Shown here: piece after piece, positions 1 through 8,675 of the stretch
Layout: every line of letters begins with the position of its first letter
Position numbering within the stretch: position 1 is the stretch's first letter
Source: Arthrobacter_D sp015752045
Lineage (GTDB): Bacteria > Actinomycetota > Actinomycetes > Actinomycetales > Micrococcaceae
Reading direction: 5' to 3'
DNA length: 64,000 nt
NCBI RefSeq assembly: GCF_015752045.1
Contig: NZ_JADOUS010000010.1
Coordinates: forward strand, 86,703 to 150,702
Notes under the pieces: generated by a model
What the model was told of the DNA's origin: nothing
The model's input: only the letters and a program-made list of their open reading frames with translations
Databases searched by the model: none
Position numbers and translations under genes: made by a program

Positions 1-905
1 TTCTTGATGGGCCGCGCGGCCGTCGAGAGTGCACGTTGTGCGTCACCCTCGCCGACCCAGACGAGCTGGTCCGCGAATGTCTCACCGGTGAGCGCGCGAT
101 GCACGGGCCGCCGGTCCGGGGACAGCGGCGTGACGCGGTCTGGTCCGAAGACGAGTGTGTCGGGCTCGTCGTGGTGGTCGGACGAGAGCCGGTTGAACAG
201 CTCCTGCTGCCGGTTCGTCAGCGTCGTGTTGCCGTGGGCGTCGACGGCGGTGAGTCCGACGTCGACCGTGTTCAGGATCGCGGTCAGGACGCGCTCGCGA
301 TCGATGGCGGCTTCCAGGAGGTCGTTGAGTTCCCGGTCCTTCCGCTCGATCTCGGCTTCTCGGGCCTCCGCGCCGGCGCTCATGACATGGATGACGGCAC
401 CGATGCAGAGCATCACGATGGGCAGGAGCAGGACGCCCGCGTAGGAGGGCAGGAGCGTCGGATCGAAGGAGCGCAGGAGCGGCCACGCGGTGATGAGCAG
501 GGAACCACCCACGGTGCAGGCGAGGCCCGCCCAGGTGGGCAGCGGGGAACGCATGAGCCAGAGGGCGGGGAAGACGGCGAGGACGCCGAGAGCGGGCTGG
601 ATCTCCATGGCACCGGTCCGGAGCAGGGCGATCGCCACGAAGTCGAGGACCGGGATGGCGAGCACGGTCCCGCGCGGCAGCTCGTTCCACGGGACGACGA
701 CGCACAGGGCCAGCAGGACGAGGATCAGCGAGAAGCCCAGCTCGTACGTGGGGTCGGACATCAGTCCCGGTCGGAGGACCGGGGCCGTGACGGACAGGAC
801 GACGACGATCAGGGTGAGGGGGATCTGGCACAGCATCCCCGCGCCGCCGATGGACATCTTCGCTGCTGCTGCCGGCAGCCACGACGCACTGGAACCCCTA
901 GCCAT
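1..905 (-). CDS. Membrane PAS-domain sensor (histidine kinase N-terminal part), truncated by window edge
   Basis: Reading the minus strand from ATG at 905 gives an open frame of about 301 codons that runs off the window without a stop. Residues ~25-190 form five or six hydrophobic segments (for example LTLIVVVLSVTAPVL and VLLLPIVMLCIGAVI). A charged helical linker follows (AEAREAEIERKDRELNDLLE), then a PAS-like region (RVLTAILNTVDVGLTAVDAHGN). This is the usual N-terminal half of a membrane sensor histidine kinase. The dimerisation/phosphoacceptor and ATPase domains would lie outside the window, so a non-kinase PAS protein is possible. It is divergent from the response regulator at 1102 (196 bp apart), which suggests a two-component pair. 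Confidence 0.75.
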   Translation of the reverse strand, partial: MARGSSASWLPAAAAKMSIGGAGMLCQIPLTLIVVVLSVTAPVLRPGLMSDPTYELGFSLILVLLALCVVVPWNELPRGTVLAIPVLDFVAIALLRTGAMEIQPALGVLAVFPALWLMRSPLPTWAGLACTVGGSLLITAWPLLRSFDPTLLPSYAGVLLLPIVMLCIGAVIHVMSAGAEAREAEIERKDRELNDLLEAAIDRERVLTAILNTVDVGLTAVDAHGNTTLTNRQQELFNRLSSDHHDEPDTLVFGPDRVTPLSPDRRPVHRALTGETFADQLVWVGEGDAQRALSTAARPIK

Positions 906-1101
906 GCACGATCCAGGAAACGGGAGAATTCCACATTCTGAATGACTTTCCGACGCTGAGACCTACGTACTGCCCTCATTATGTCGCCATCCCCGCGTTT
1001 TGCACGCCCATCCGCCGCATTTCGTGCAGACGGGCGGGCAGAATGGAATTCATGACGAGTCGAACGGGCATCACCGCAGGTCGGATGGGGGCTGATACCG
1101 C

Positions 1102-1884
1102 ATGAGCGATCCGGGAGTGGCAGTCGTCATCGAGGACGACGCCGATGTACGGAACCTGGTAGGGGCAGTGCTTCGGCAATCGGGCTTCGACGTCCATGTG
1201 GCGCCGAACGGACGGGCCGGCGTCGAACTGGTGCGGACGCACGACGCCACAGTGGTGACGGTCGACGTCGGGCTGCCCGACATCGACGGCTACGAGGTGC
1301 TGCGGCGCATCCGTGGATTCAGCAACTGCTACGTGGTGATGCTGACCTCCAGGGGCGACGAGCTGGACACCCTCACCGCGCTGCAGTCGGGCGCCGACGA
1401 CTACCTGACGAAGCCCTTCCGCCCGCGGGAGCTGCGTGCGCGGATCGCGGCGATGCTGCGGCGCCCACGCGCGGTCCCGGAGCCGGTTGCCGAGGGTCCC
1501 GGTCCGACGTCGTCGGCGCCGTCCGCCGCACCCGCGCCGGCCGGCGGGGCGTCGCCGGTGTTCGAGCACAACGGGCTGGCCCTGAACGCGTCCGCGCGCA
1601 CCGTGGAGGTCGACGGACGAGACCTCCCGCTGACGCGCAGCGAGTTCGACCTGCTCAGCGAGATGCTGAAGAGCAGCGGAGCGGTGAGGACGAAGGCCGA
1701 CCTGGTACGGGTTGTCCGGGGCGACTACTACGGCGAGGACACGTACATCAGCGATTCGGACGAGCGGGCGATCGAGGTGCATATCGGCAACCTCCGACGG
1801 AAACTCGACGAGGATCCGAAGAATCCGCGCTGGCTGCAGACCGTCCGCGGCGTCGGCTACCGGCTGACCTCGGTGCGCGCCTGA
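1102..1884 (+). CDS. OmpR/PhoB-family response regulator
   Basis: The 260-aa protein has an N-terminal receiver domain (residues ~7-120) with the acidic pair EDD near residue 11, the phospho-acceptor aspartate in VDVGLPDIDG, a switch Thr/Ser in MLTSRG and the conserved lysine in TKPF. An Ala/Pro/Gly-rich linker (~130-155) leads to a winged-helix DNA-binding domain ending in the typical LRRKLDEDP...VRGVGYRL. It is expected to be phosphorylated by the divergent sensor (1-905) and to bind DNA. The stop codon begins a triplicated 16-bp repeat. The closest neighbouring targets are the Hpt-like gene and the Tad pilus operon, but no binding site was identified. Confidence 0.93.
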   Translation: MSDPGVAVVIEDDADVRNLVGAVLRQSGFDVHVAPNGRAGVELVRTHDATVVTVDVGLPDIDGYEVLRRIRGFSNCYVVMLTSRGDELDTLTALQSGADDYLTKPFRPRELRARIAAMLRRPRAVPEPVAEGPGPTSSAPSAAPAPAGGASPVFEHNGLALNASARTVEVDGRDLPLTRSEFDLLSEMLKSSGAVRTKADLVRVVRGDYYGEDTYISDSDERAIEVHIGNLRRKLDEDPKNPRWLQTVRGVGYRLTSVRA

Positions 1885-1929
1885 CGTGGTCCCTGCTTGA
1901 CGTGATCCGTGCTTGACGGGCTCCGCTCT
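1882..1929. repeat. Three tandem degenerate 16-bp repeats
   Basis: Three consecutive 16-base units (1882-1897, 1898-1913, 1914-1929) each begin TGACG and share the pattern TGACGtGaTCCcTGCT. The first unit starts with the stop codon of the response regulator. The repeat lies in the convergent gap before the Hpt-like gene. No function is evident. Confidence 0.6.
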
Positions 1930-1955
1930 CAGCGCTGTCGGCTTATGCTGCGTGC

Positions 1956-2333
1956 TCAGGCTGGAGCGAGATAGCGGGCTTCGAGCTCGTTGATCGTGTC
2001 CAGGCCACACCGTTCGATGCCGGAGAGAGCGCGGCGTGCGGCGTCGAGATCGGCCGAAGCCACGGCTGCCTCGAAGATCGCGGCGAGGGCCGCCAGACGC
2101 CCGGCGCCGACCATGGTCGAGGAATTGCGGAGGCTCAGCGCGGCCTCGAGGGCCGACGGCAGGTCCTGGTCGGCGACCGAGCGCGCGAGCCGGAGGTAGC
2201 GGTCGGCGAAGGCCGTGATGTAGTCGCGGGCGAAGGCCCGGGCGGGCCGGGGGTCACCCAGCTGCTGCTCGAGGTGGGACAGGACCGTGAGGTCCACGAG
2301 CGGCAGGACGTTCGGGGCAGCGTTCGGAGGCAC
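1956..2333 (-). CDS. Hpt-like (histidine phosphotransfer fold) protein lacking the active histidine
   Basis: The 125-aa all-helical protein fits an Hpt four-helix domain: LEQQLGDPRPARAFARDYI, then ALSLRNSSTMVGAGRLAALA. Canonical Hpt proteins carry AHSLKGSSxxVGA here, with His as phosphoacceptor. In this protein the aligned residue is Leu (codon CTG), although the following SL-R-x-SS-x-x-VGA pattern is kept. Phosphotransfer at that site should be impossible, so a docking or inhibitory role toward a receiver domain is inferred. The GTG start at 2333 is preceded 6 bases upstream by TAGGGT, so the mRNA is probably leaderless. It lies 76 bp after tadC on the same strand and converges on the response regulator gene. 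Confidence 0.75.
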   Translation of the reverse strand: MPPNAAPNVLPLVDLTVLSHLEQQLGDPRPARAFARDYITAFADRYLRLARSVADQDLPSALEAALSLRNSSTMVGAGRLAALAAIFEAAVASADLDAARRALSGIERCGLDTINELEARYLAPA

Positions 2334-2339
2334 AGTCCT

Positions 2340-2345
2340 ACCCTA
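2340..2345 (-). promoter_or_regulatory. -10 element (TAGGGT) for leaderless Hpt-like gene
   Basis: TAGGGT lies 6 bases before the GTG start at 2333, the spacing expected when transcription begins at the start codon. No clear -35 is visible. Confidence 0.5.
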
Positions 2346-2409
2346 CGGCCGCGGGCTGACCATCAGCCGGGAGCGGCCCGCTGGCGGGCGACATTGGCCT
2401 ACGGCGGAG

Positions 2410-3291
2410 TCATTGCCCGGCGAAGGTGTCCATGACGTTGAGCGCGGCCGGTCCGAGGATGACGATAAACAGCACCGGGAAGATGAACAGCAGGAGCGGG
2501 AACAGTACTGCGACGGGGAGCTTCATCGCCTTCTCCTCGGCGCGCTGCCGGCGCTTGACGCGCATGACCTTGGCCTGGGTCCGCAGGACGCCCGACAGGG
2601 CGATGCCGTAGGCGTCCGCCTGCACGATGGCCTTCACGAAGCTGCGCAGTTCCGGGATGGTGCTCCGGTCCGCCATGGCGAGGTAGGCCTCACGACGGCT
2701 GCGTCCCACCTGCATGTCCTGCAGCGTGCGGACGAGCTCGTCCGCCAGCGGCCCCTTCCCGGTCTCACCCGCGCGCTGCATGGCGCTCTCGAACCCCAGA
2801 CCCGCCTCGACCGAGATGAGCATCTGGTCCAGGGTGTTCGCCAGTTCCAGGGCCATCGCCTTCTGGCGTTCCTGCCCCTTGCTGTAGAGGAGGAGGTCCG
2901 GCACGAAATAGCCGAGGAGAGTGACGAAGAGCGAGAGCAGCACGAAGAGCCTGCTGGGGTTCGACTGCACGAGCAGCAGGCCGACCAGGCCGCCGGCAAG
3001 GCCGAGCAGGGGCTTGGCGGTGAGGACCTTTGCCAGCGGCATCGAGGCCGGTCGGCCGGCAAGGGCCAGCAAATGGTCGAGTTTCGAGACATAGGCCTGC
3101 GGGGTGAGGCGCTGGCCCAGCCTAAGGAGGGGGTTCGGACGTTCAACGGCGACGATGCCCAGACCCATGCCCTGATTGAGGTTGCGCTGCACGGCTCGGC
3201 GCATCCGGGCATCGGAGGTGAGCAGGGCCCAGGCGAAGTACCCGATCGAGGCCGAGGTGAGCAGGAGCGAGGCGAGCAGGGTCGGGTCCAT
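2410..3291 (-). CDS. tadC: Tad pilus inner-membrane platform protein TadC (T2SSF domain)
   Basis: The protein (293 aa from ATG 3291) has an N-terminal membrane segment, two central ones (PLLGLAGGLVGLLLVQS and LFVLLSLFVTLLGYFVPDLLL) and a C-terminal one. Between the central pair and the C-terminus lies a cytosolic type II secretion F domain with ELANTLDQMLISVEAGLGFESAM. With TadB it should form the inner-membrane platform that couples the TadA ATPase to pilus growth. An in-frame GTG at 3294 is an alternative start; ATG 3291 has better spacing from GAGG. It is the last gene of the tad operon, 10 bp after tadB. Confidence 0.92.
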   Translation of the reverse strand: MDPTLLASLLLTSASIGYFAWALLTSDARMRRAVQRNLNQGMGLGIVAVERPNPLLRLGQRLTPQAYVSKLDHLLALAGRPASMPLAKVLTAKPLLGLAGGLVGLLLVQSNPSRLFVLLSLFVTLLGYFVPDLLLYSKGQERQKAMALELANTLDQMLISVEAGLGFESAMQRAGETGKGPLADELVRTLQDMQVGRSRREAYLAMADRSTIPELRSFVKAIVQADAYGIALSGVLRTQAKVMRVKRRQRAEEKAMKLPVAVLFPLLLFIFPVLFIVILGPAALNVMDTFAGQ

Positions 3292-3301
3292 CACGGGGTC
3301 C

Positions 3302-4237
3302 TCAGAATTTCAGGTCGATGATCTTGCGGAGCCAGAGCCCGCCTATGGTCATCATGACGGCGGCGGCTCCGAGCATGACCCAGCCCAGTGGTTTGGTGAA
3401 CAGCGGGTCGACATAGCCGGGGCTGATCACGGTGAGGACCAGCGCGATGCCGAAAGGAAGTGCCGCGAGGATGTAGGCGGAGAACTTCCCTTCCGCCGCA
3501 AGCGCCTTGATTTGCCCCTTGATCTCGGCACGCTCGCGGATCGTATGCCCCACCTGGTCGAGCACGTCGGCGAGGTCTCCTCCCACTTCACGGTTGATCT
3601 GGATGGCCTGGGCGATCCACGCGAAGTCGTCGTTCTTCATTCGCTGGGAGGTATCGATGAGGGAGGCGAGGAGGTCCTTGCCGAGGCTCGTCTCGGCGAC
3701 GATCCGGCGCATCTCCTCCGACGTCGGGCTGTCCGCCTCCGTCGCGGCTGCGTCAATCGCGCGCAGGATACTGTGGCCTGCCCGCAGTCCTCCGGTGAGC
3801 AGCTGCAGCGTGTCGCCGAGCTGCGCGTCGAACCTGCGTCGTCGTCGCCCAGTCCCGACGGACACGACAAGATGTGCCACGCCAGGGGAGAGCAGGAACA
3901 GGAGGACGCCGACCGCGGGTGCGAGCAGTGCCCAGCCGAGCAGGAGTCCGGTGATGCCGCCCAAGACCGTGAGCAGATAGACCTCGGCCTGGCTGATTCT
4001 GATGCCCGCTGTCTCAAGGGCGTTCTGGTCCAGGAAGCCCATAGGGCGCCTGCGCAGGTACCGTTCCACTGCGCGGCCGGCAGCCCCTGCGAAGCGCGAG
4101 AGCTGCGAGTTCTGCTGCTGGAGGGGTGGCCGACGCCGGTCCAGGGGCACCGGTGACTGGGCCGGCCGGATCGCCACGAGTACCAGGATGATCGCTCCGA
4201 TCATCATCGCGGCGCCGCAGACGAGGAGGAGAGTCAC
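3302..4237 (-). CDS. tadB: Tad pilus inner-membrane platform protein TadB (T2SSF domain)
   Basis: The 311-aa protein starts with a hydrophobic helix (MMIGAIILVLVAIRP), has two mid-protein membrane helices (VYLLTVLGGITGLLLGWALL and VGVLLFLLSPGVAHLVVSV), then a T2SSF domain with QLGDTLQLLTGGLRAGHSI and REVGGDLADVLDQVG, and a C-terminal pair of helices. This is standard TadB architecture. The GTG start at 4237 follows the tadA stop by 4 bp and has GGAGG 7 bases upstream, inside the tadA stop region, so translation is probably coupled. Confidence 0.92.
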   Translation of the reverse strand: MTLLLVCGAAMMIGAIILVLVAIRPAQSPVPLDRRRPPLQQQNSQLSRFAGAAGRAVERYLRRRPMGFLDQNALETAGIRISQAEVYLLTVLGGITGLLLGWALLAPAVGVLLFLLSPGVAHLVVSVGTGRRRRRFDAQLGDTLQLLTGGLRAGHSILRAIDAAATEADSPTSEEMRRIVAETSLGKDLLASLIDTSQRMKNDDFAWIAQAIQINREVGGDLADVLDQVGHTIRERAEIKGQIKALAAEGKFSAYILAALPFGIALVLTVISPGYVDPLFTKPLGWVMLGAAAVMMTIGGLWLRKIIDLKF

Positions 4238-4241
4238 GCGC

Positions 4242-5681
4242 CTACCTCCCGCGCGCGGGTGCTGATCCGAAGACGGCGGGGGACACCGTGATGCCCATGT
4301 CCTCGAATCGCTCCATGAACCGCGGCCGGATACCGGTGGGGACGGGCCGTCCGAGGAAGCGGCCCTTCGGGTCGACGCCGGCCGAGTAGTCGAAGACGAA
4401 GGCGTCCTGGAGAGTGACGATGTCGCCCTCCATGCCCTGCACTTCGGTCACGTGCGTGATGCGCCTGCTTCCGTCACGGAGGCGCGAGATCTGCACCACG
4501 AGGTGTACGGCAGACGCGAGCTGTTCGCGGATGGCCCGTAGCGGCAGGTCCATGCCGGCCATCAGCACTAGGGTCTCCAGGCGCGCCACGGCGTCGCGGG
4601 GAGAGTTGGCGTGCACCGTGGACAATGAGCCGTCGTGACCCGTGTTCATGGCCTGCAGCATGTCCAGGGACTCACCGCCGCGCACCTCGCCGATGACGAT
4701 GCGGTCCGGTCGCATACGGAGGGAATTGCGGACGAGGTCGCGGATGGTCACCGCCCCCTTGCCCTCGGTGTTCGGCGGGCGGCTTTCCAGCCGCACGACG
4801 TGCTGCTGCTGGATCTGGAGTTCGACGGCGTCCTCGATGGTGACGATGCGGTCGCTCTCGGGAAGGAACGAGGACAGCACGTTCAGCAGTGTGGTCTTCC
4901 CGGTGCCCGTGCCGCCCGAGACGATGATGTTGAGCTTCGCTTTGACGCAGGCGTCGAGTAACTCGGCCATCTCCGGCGTGAGCGTGCCGAAGTCGATGAG
5001 GTTCTGGACCGTCAGGGGGACCTTGCTGAACTTGCGGATGGTCAGCGACGAGCCGTTGACCGCGAGCGGCGGGATGACGGCGTTCACGCGGGAGCCGTCC
5101 TCGAGGCGGGCATCGACGAAGGGGGAGGACTCGTCGATGCGGCGACCGACCTTCGACACGATGCGCTCGATGACACGGCGCAGGTGCTCCTCCGAGCTGA
5201 ACCGCGAGTCGCTGAGCGTCAGCTTGCCCTTCTGCTCCACATAGATCTGGTCCATCCGGTTCACCATGATCTCGGTGACCGTGGCGTCGTCGAGGAGCCG
5301 CTGGAGCGGCCCGAGCCCGAGGACGTCGTCGGCTACGTCCTGGATGAGGCGACGCCGCTCATCGGGGCTGAGCGGTACCTGCTCGGCGTCGATGATCTGG
5401 CTCAGCTCCTCACGCGCGATGACCTTCAGATCCTCCTCACTGATGGAGGTATCGCTCGCGCGGGTGCCCATACGCTCGAACAGGGCGGAGGCGGCTCGCT
5501 GCTTGAGTCCCGCGAAGACGTCCACCTTCGCGCCGCCCGGTTTCTCGGATGCGTCACGGACGACGACCGCGGGCGCGATCGTCGCCGCGCGCTGCTCCAC
5601 GGGCGTCGTGTCGGCAGAAGCAGGCTCGATTGCGGACGCCGGGGAGAGACCGGCAGCCTGGATACGGGCAGAGAGCTTCAT
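4242..5681 (-). CDS. tadA: Tad pilus secretion ATPase TadA/CpaF
   Basis: The 479-aa type II/IV secretion ATPase has a Walker A GGTGTGKTT at 256-264, an acidic box TIEDAVELQ near 281, a Walker B-like RPDRIVIGEVRGGE at 324-337 and a histidine box GHDGSLSTVHANS at 348-360, all intact. It should power Flp pilus extension from the cytosolic face of the TadB/TadC platform. The frame stays open upstream to 6965, but ATG 5681 overlaps the cpaE stop by 4 bases (ATGA) and begins the homologous protein, so the longer reading is rejected. The family length (~450-500 aa) fits. Confidence 0.95.
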   Translation of the reverse strand: MKLSARIQAAGLSPASAIEPASADTTPVEQRAATIAPAVVVRDASEKPGGAKVDVFAGLKQRAASALFERMGTRASDTSISEEDLKVIAREELSQIIDAEQVPLSPDERRRLIQDVADDVLGLGPLQRLLDDATVTEIMVNRMDQIYVEQKGKLTLSDSRFSSEEHLRRVIERIVSKVGRRIDESSPFVDARLEDGSRVNAVIPPLAVNGSSLTIRKFSKVPLTVQNLIDFGTLTPEMAELLDACVKAKLNIIVSGGTGTGKTTLLNVLSSFLPESDRIVTIEDAVELQIQQQHVVRLESRPPNTEGKGAVTIRDLVRNSLRMRPDRIVIGEVRGGESLDMLQAMNTGHDGSLSTVHANSPRDAVARLETLVLMAGMDLPLRAIREQLASAVHLVVQISRLRDGSRRITHVTEVQGMEGDIVTLQDAFVFDYSAGVDPKGRFLGRPVPTGIRPRFMERFEDMGITVSPAVFGSAPARGR

Positions 5682-6874
5682 CGGACGACCACGCGGCGAT
5701 GTAGCTTCCGTTGCGACTTCGCGCGCCACTCGTGGTCGAACCGCTGCACGAGCTCGGTGAGACTTTTCGTCGCGGGATCGCGGACCTTGTCCTGGAGCAG
5801 GGGGATGCCGCGGTTCGTGGCGAGCGTGATGGCCCGTGAGCGGGGGATGGACACGTCGACGGGCGCGTTGAGGGTCGACTCGATGTCCTCCACCGAGAGC
5901 CCCGTCTTGGTGTCGGCGAAGTTGAGGACCACGTGACGGGTCTCGGGCATGAGGTTGAGCTGCTGCAGCACGTCGAGGCCAGTGCGCAGGCCACGGACGC
6001 TCGGGACGTCCATGCCTGTCACCCAGACGGCGTCGGTGCACTGCTCGAGGGCAGCGAGGCTCGGCTCGGTGAGCCCCGGGCCCGTGTCGACAACGACGTA
6101 GCGGAACTCCATAGCGAGCTGTTGGATCAGGCGGGTCACCTGTGCCGAGGAGACGCGGTCGGCATCGGCGGGGTTGCGCGGACCGCACAGGGCGTAGATG
6201 CCCGAGGGGTGTGGGGTCAGAAAAGCCTTGAGGACCATAGAGTCCTGGGTAGCCGCACCCGAGACGGCGTCCAGCACCGAGTACTCGGGGTTCAGATAAA
6301 GGCCTGTGCCCACGTCGCCGAACTGGAGGTCGAGATCCACGATGACCACGCTCATCGGGGCCAGCTTCCCGAGACCGACAGCCAGGTTCGTAGCAACCGT
6401 CGTCTTGCCTACGCCGCCCTTCGGGGAAAACACTCCGATGACGAGACCGCTCTGTTGTTCGCGGGGCGGCTGCGCACCGGAGCGCTGGTGCGTCGCGAAG
6501 GCCTGGCAAGCGCGTTCGAGCTGGGCTCGGATACTCGCGATGTCCGCCAGCGGGGAAAGGATGTCGCGGACGCCGGCACGCATTGCCTGCAGGGCGATGT
6601 CCGGGTGATCGTCGTGCACCAGAACGACGCTGATCTCCGGGAAGGTCACATCCACGACCAGGGCGAGGCGTAGCGCGTCCTCGAGAGCGATGCCCGGCCC
6701 GAAAACGAGGACCTCGGGCCGCTCCAGCCCCAGCTGGTCTAGGACGGAGGCTGGGTCCCCGGTCAGTACGCTCGCGGGCAGGCTTTTCACATGGCCCTGC
6801 AGTCCACCGGCAACGGCAAGGCGGAGCTTCTGTTCGAAGTCGGAACTGGGGGTGATCAGGACGAATCTGCTCAT
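5678..6874 (-). CDS. cpaE: Tad pilus localisation ATPase CpaE/TadZ
   Basis: The 398-aa protein has an N-terminal receiver-like fold (residues 1-~125) without the full acidic phosphorylation set, then a MinD/ParA-type ATPase with deviant Walker A FSPKGGVGKTT (149-159), VDLDLQFGDVG and VVVDTGPGL. CpaE/TadZ proteins position the pilus machine at the cell pole. It overlaps cpaB by 4 bases (ATGA) and tadA by 4 bases, so it sits in a tightly coupled operon. The family assignment is secure; polar localisation here is inferred. Confidence 0.93.
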   Translation of the reverse strand: MSRFVLITPSSDFEQKLRLAVAGGLQGHVKSLPASVLTGDPASVLDQLGLERPEVLVFGPGIALEDALRLALVVDVTFPEISVVLVHDDHPDIALQAMRAGVRDILSPLADIASIRAQLERACQAFATHQRSGAQPPREQQSGLVIGVFSPKGGVGKTTVATNLAVGLGKLAPMSVVIVDLDLQFGDVGTGLYLNPEYSVLDAVSGAATQDSMVLKAFLTPHPSGIYALCGPRNPADADRVSSAQVTRLIQQLAMEFRYVVVDTGPGLTEPSLAALEQCTDAVWVTGMDVPSVRGLRTGLDVLQQLNLMPETRHVVLNFADTKTGLSVEDIESTLNAPVDVSIPRSRAITLATNRGIPLLQDKVRDPATKSLTELVQRFDHEWRAKSQRKLHRRVVVR

Positions 6875-7635
6875 CGGTACAGGACCTTGTCGTGGATGGT
6901 GATCGGCTCAGGGCTCTCGGTAGCTGTAGCGGGCTCCTTGCTGAGCCAGATGGTCCCGAACTCATTACCGAAGATGATTCTTGTTGCCTGATCCTCGGTT
7001 ACGGCCACTGTCAGCATGAGGGAGCCACTCGGTAACGCTTCCGCCTCTGCGCGTGCCTGCTCCTCCGGTGTAGCGGCCGGATCGACGGGCTCGACGGGAG
7101 CTCGCTGGACGGATGTAATCAAAATCCTGTGCAGCACCAGTTGCGTCATCCGCGGTTCAAGTCCTGCCGGCGCCGGATCCACCGACGTGGAGATGAAGAC
7201 GCCGACCGCATCTCCCGGTTTGACGTTGCCACCCAGGGCACGCCCCGGATCGAGAGCGAACGAGACCTCCTGAAGACCTTCGGGTACATCTGGACGGCCA
7301 GTCAGCTCCGCATCCTGCGGATCGACGAGGCGCTCCGCCAATAGTTGTTCACCCGGCAGGAGATCGGCGGAGGTGACCTTCCCTCCGGACGAATCAAGGT
7401 CCCTGAGCGCCGACGGATTCACAGCGCTGGCAGGGAAGGTCTTCGTGGTGAGGAAACGCATGAGATCCTCAGTCGGTGTCCCTGCAGGCACTTCTGTTGC
7501 CACCGCCAGCACTTCCACCGGGTCGAGGCCTTGCACCGCGCGCGCTTCCGCGCCCTGCGCATAGCCGAACAGCATCATCGCCCCGAGGAGGCCGAGAACG
7601 ACGGCGGCGACACCGGCCAGCAGACGGGATTTCAT
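6871..7635 (-). CDS. cpaB: Flp pilus assembly protein CpaB/RcpC (SAF domain)
   Basis: The 254-aa protein has an N-terminal membrane anchor (LLAGVAAVVLGLLGAMMLFGYAQG), a SAF domain around residues 40-105 (EVLAVATEVPAGTPTEDL...VTSADLLPGEQLLAERL) and the RcpC region VSFALDPGRALGGNVKPGDAVGVF. In other Tad systems this envelope protein is linked to the secretin or to pilus passage through the wall; a Gram-positive cell has no secretin, so the exact partner is unclear. It overlaps the tadG-like gene by 4 bases (ATGA). Confidence 0.9.
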   Translation of the reverse strand: MKSRLLAGVAAVVLGLLGAMMLFGYAQGAEARAVQGLDPVEVLAVATEVPAGTPTEDLMRFLTTKTFPASAVNPSALRDLDSSGGKVTSADLLPGEQLLAERLVDPQDAELTGRPDVPEGLQEVSFALDPGRALGGNVKPGDAVGVFISTSVDPAPAGLEPRMTQLVLHRILITSVQRAPVEPVDPAATPEEQARAEAEALPSGSLMLTVAVTEDQATRIIFGNEFGTIWLSKEPATATESPEPITIHDKVLYR

Positions 7636-8675
7636 GGCGTTGCTTTCTCAAGAGTCAATTTGACGACGGCTGTGCCCATCGTGGAGTTGTAGGATCCGAG
7701 TGTGTAGGCGTCATCAAGGGACACCATTTTCACGAATTTGCCGATGATGCCCACGCACTTCACTGAATCGCACTTGTAACCCGGGTAGTAGTTGTCGCGG
7801 AACGAGTCCGGGAAGACAGAATTGCCCTCCTGCTTGAACTTCCATCCGTGCACTTCGAACGCCGCAAAACCCGTGAGGTGATAGACGCCGTTGCTCCCGC
7901 TGTCCGTTACCTGGTCATAAATGGGGAACAGGCCGATCGGGAAGTCTCCTGCTTCGATCTTGGTCCGCCACTGACCGAGTAGGGATACACAGCTCGAAGG
8001 TGCTCCGTTGTTGCCCGTGTTGCTGCCAGACGCGACCTTGCTGATATCCACAAGGGCCTCGCATTTGCCCGGGACCTGGTCCAGGCTGCCGAATCCGCCA
8101 GGCGGGCCCCCTGCGCAAGCGGCCGTGCCGTCGGACTTCTTGCGATATTCGACGACCTGCCAGCCAGGTCCATCCTTGAGTTCACATTCGGAGAAGGTGA
8201 TGGGGAAAGGTGCTGGTCCAGCGACCGGACTACCCCACTCAGCGGTAGATGATGCAGTCACTTCCGTCGACGTGAAACCGAGGGCCCGCGCGAAGATCAA
8301 AGACACGCGGTTCGGCGTCTGCCCGGCCTCGAGCGCCCCCGTGCTGACTGTAACCTTTCGAGCAGATCGGTTGAGCGTGATGCTCTTGATATTGCTCCTG
8401 GAATCCAGGGCATTGCTGTTCGCGAGATCACGCGCGAGTGTTGAGGAGTCCGCACAGCCGGGGTCTGTCGAATTTGCGGCGCATTTCTGAGCACTAGCGA
8501 TCGCGCCGGCATCGGCCCCGTTCTGAAGTTGAGCCTTCTCGGAGTAGATCATGCCTACATCAACGGCAAGGGCCGCGAAGGCGAGCAGAACAACCATAAG
8601 CAAAGCGACGAGGACACTGACGGCTCCTTGTTCCTGACGTTCGCGGACATCATTTTCGAACGTCACCCGCCGCAT
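7632..8675 (-). CDS. TadG-like pilus assembly protein with pseudopilin-type N-terminus
   Basis: The 347-aa protein has a basic N-terminus, GAVSVLVALL followed by a long hydrophobic helix (VVLLAFAALAVDVGMIYSEK), then QLQNGADAGAIASAQKCA, the hallmark of TadG-related proteins. The rest is extracytoplasmic, with eight or more cysteines that could form disulfides. Unlike flp and tadE, the position five residues after the putative cleavage Gly is not Glu. The ATG at 8675 lies inside tadE (13-bp overlap) with GAGGAACG before it. GC content is lower than in the housekeeping genes. Confidence 0.82.
   Translation of the reverse strand: MRRVTFENDVRERQEQGAVSVLVALLMVVLLAFAALAVDVGMIYSEKAQLQNGADAGAIASAQKCAANSTDPGCADSSTLARDLANSNALDSRSNIKSITLNRSARKVTVSTGALEAGQTPNRVSLIFARALGFTSTEVTASSTAEWGSPVAGPAPFPITFSECELKDGPGWQVVEYRKKSDGTAACAGGPPGGFGSLDQVPGKCEALVDISKVASGSNTGNNGAPSSCVSLLGQWRTKIEAGDFPIGLFPIYDQVTDSGSNGVYHLTGFAAFEVHGWKFKQEGNSVFPDSFRDNYYPGYKCDSVKCVGIIGKFVKMVSLDDAYTLGSYNSTMGTAVVKLTLEKATP

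Noticed and set aside
5682..6965. N-terminal extension of tadA to 907 residues
   Set aside because: The extension is a shadow of cpaE in another frame and is Arg/Pro-rich; the ATPase family starts at ATG 5681, which overlaps the cpaE stop.
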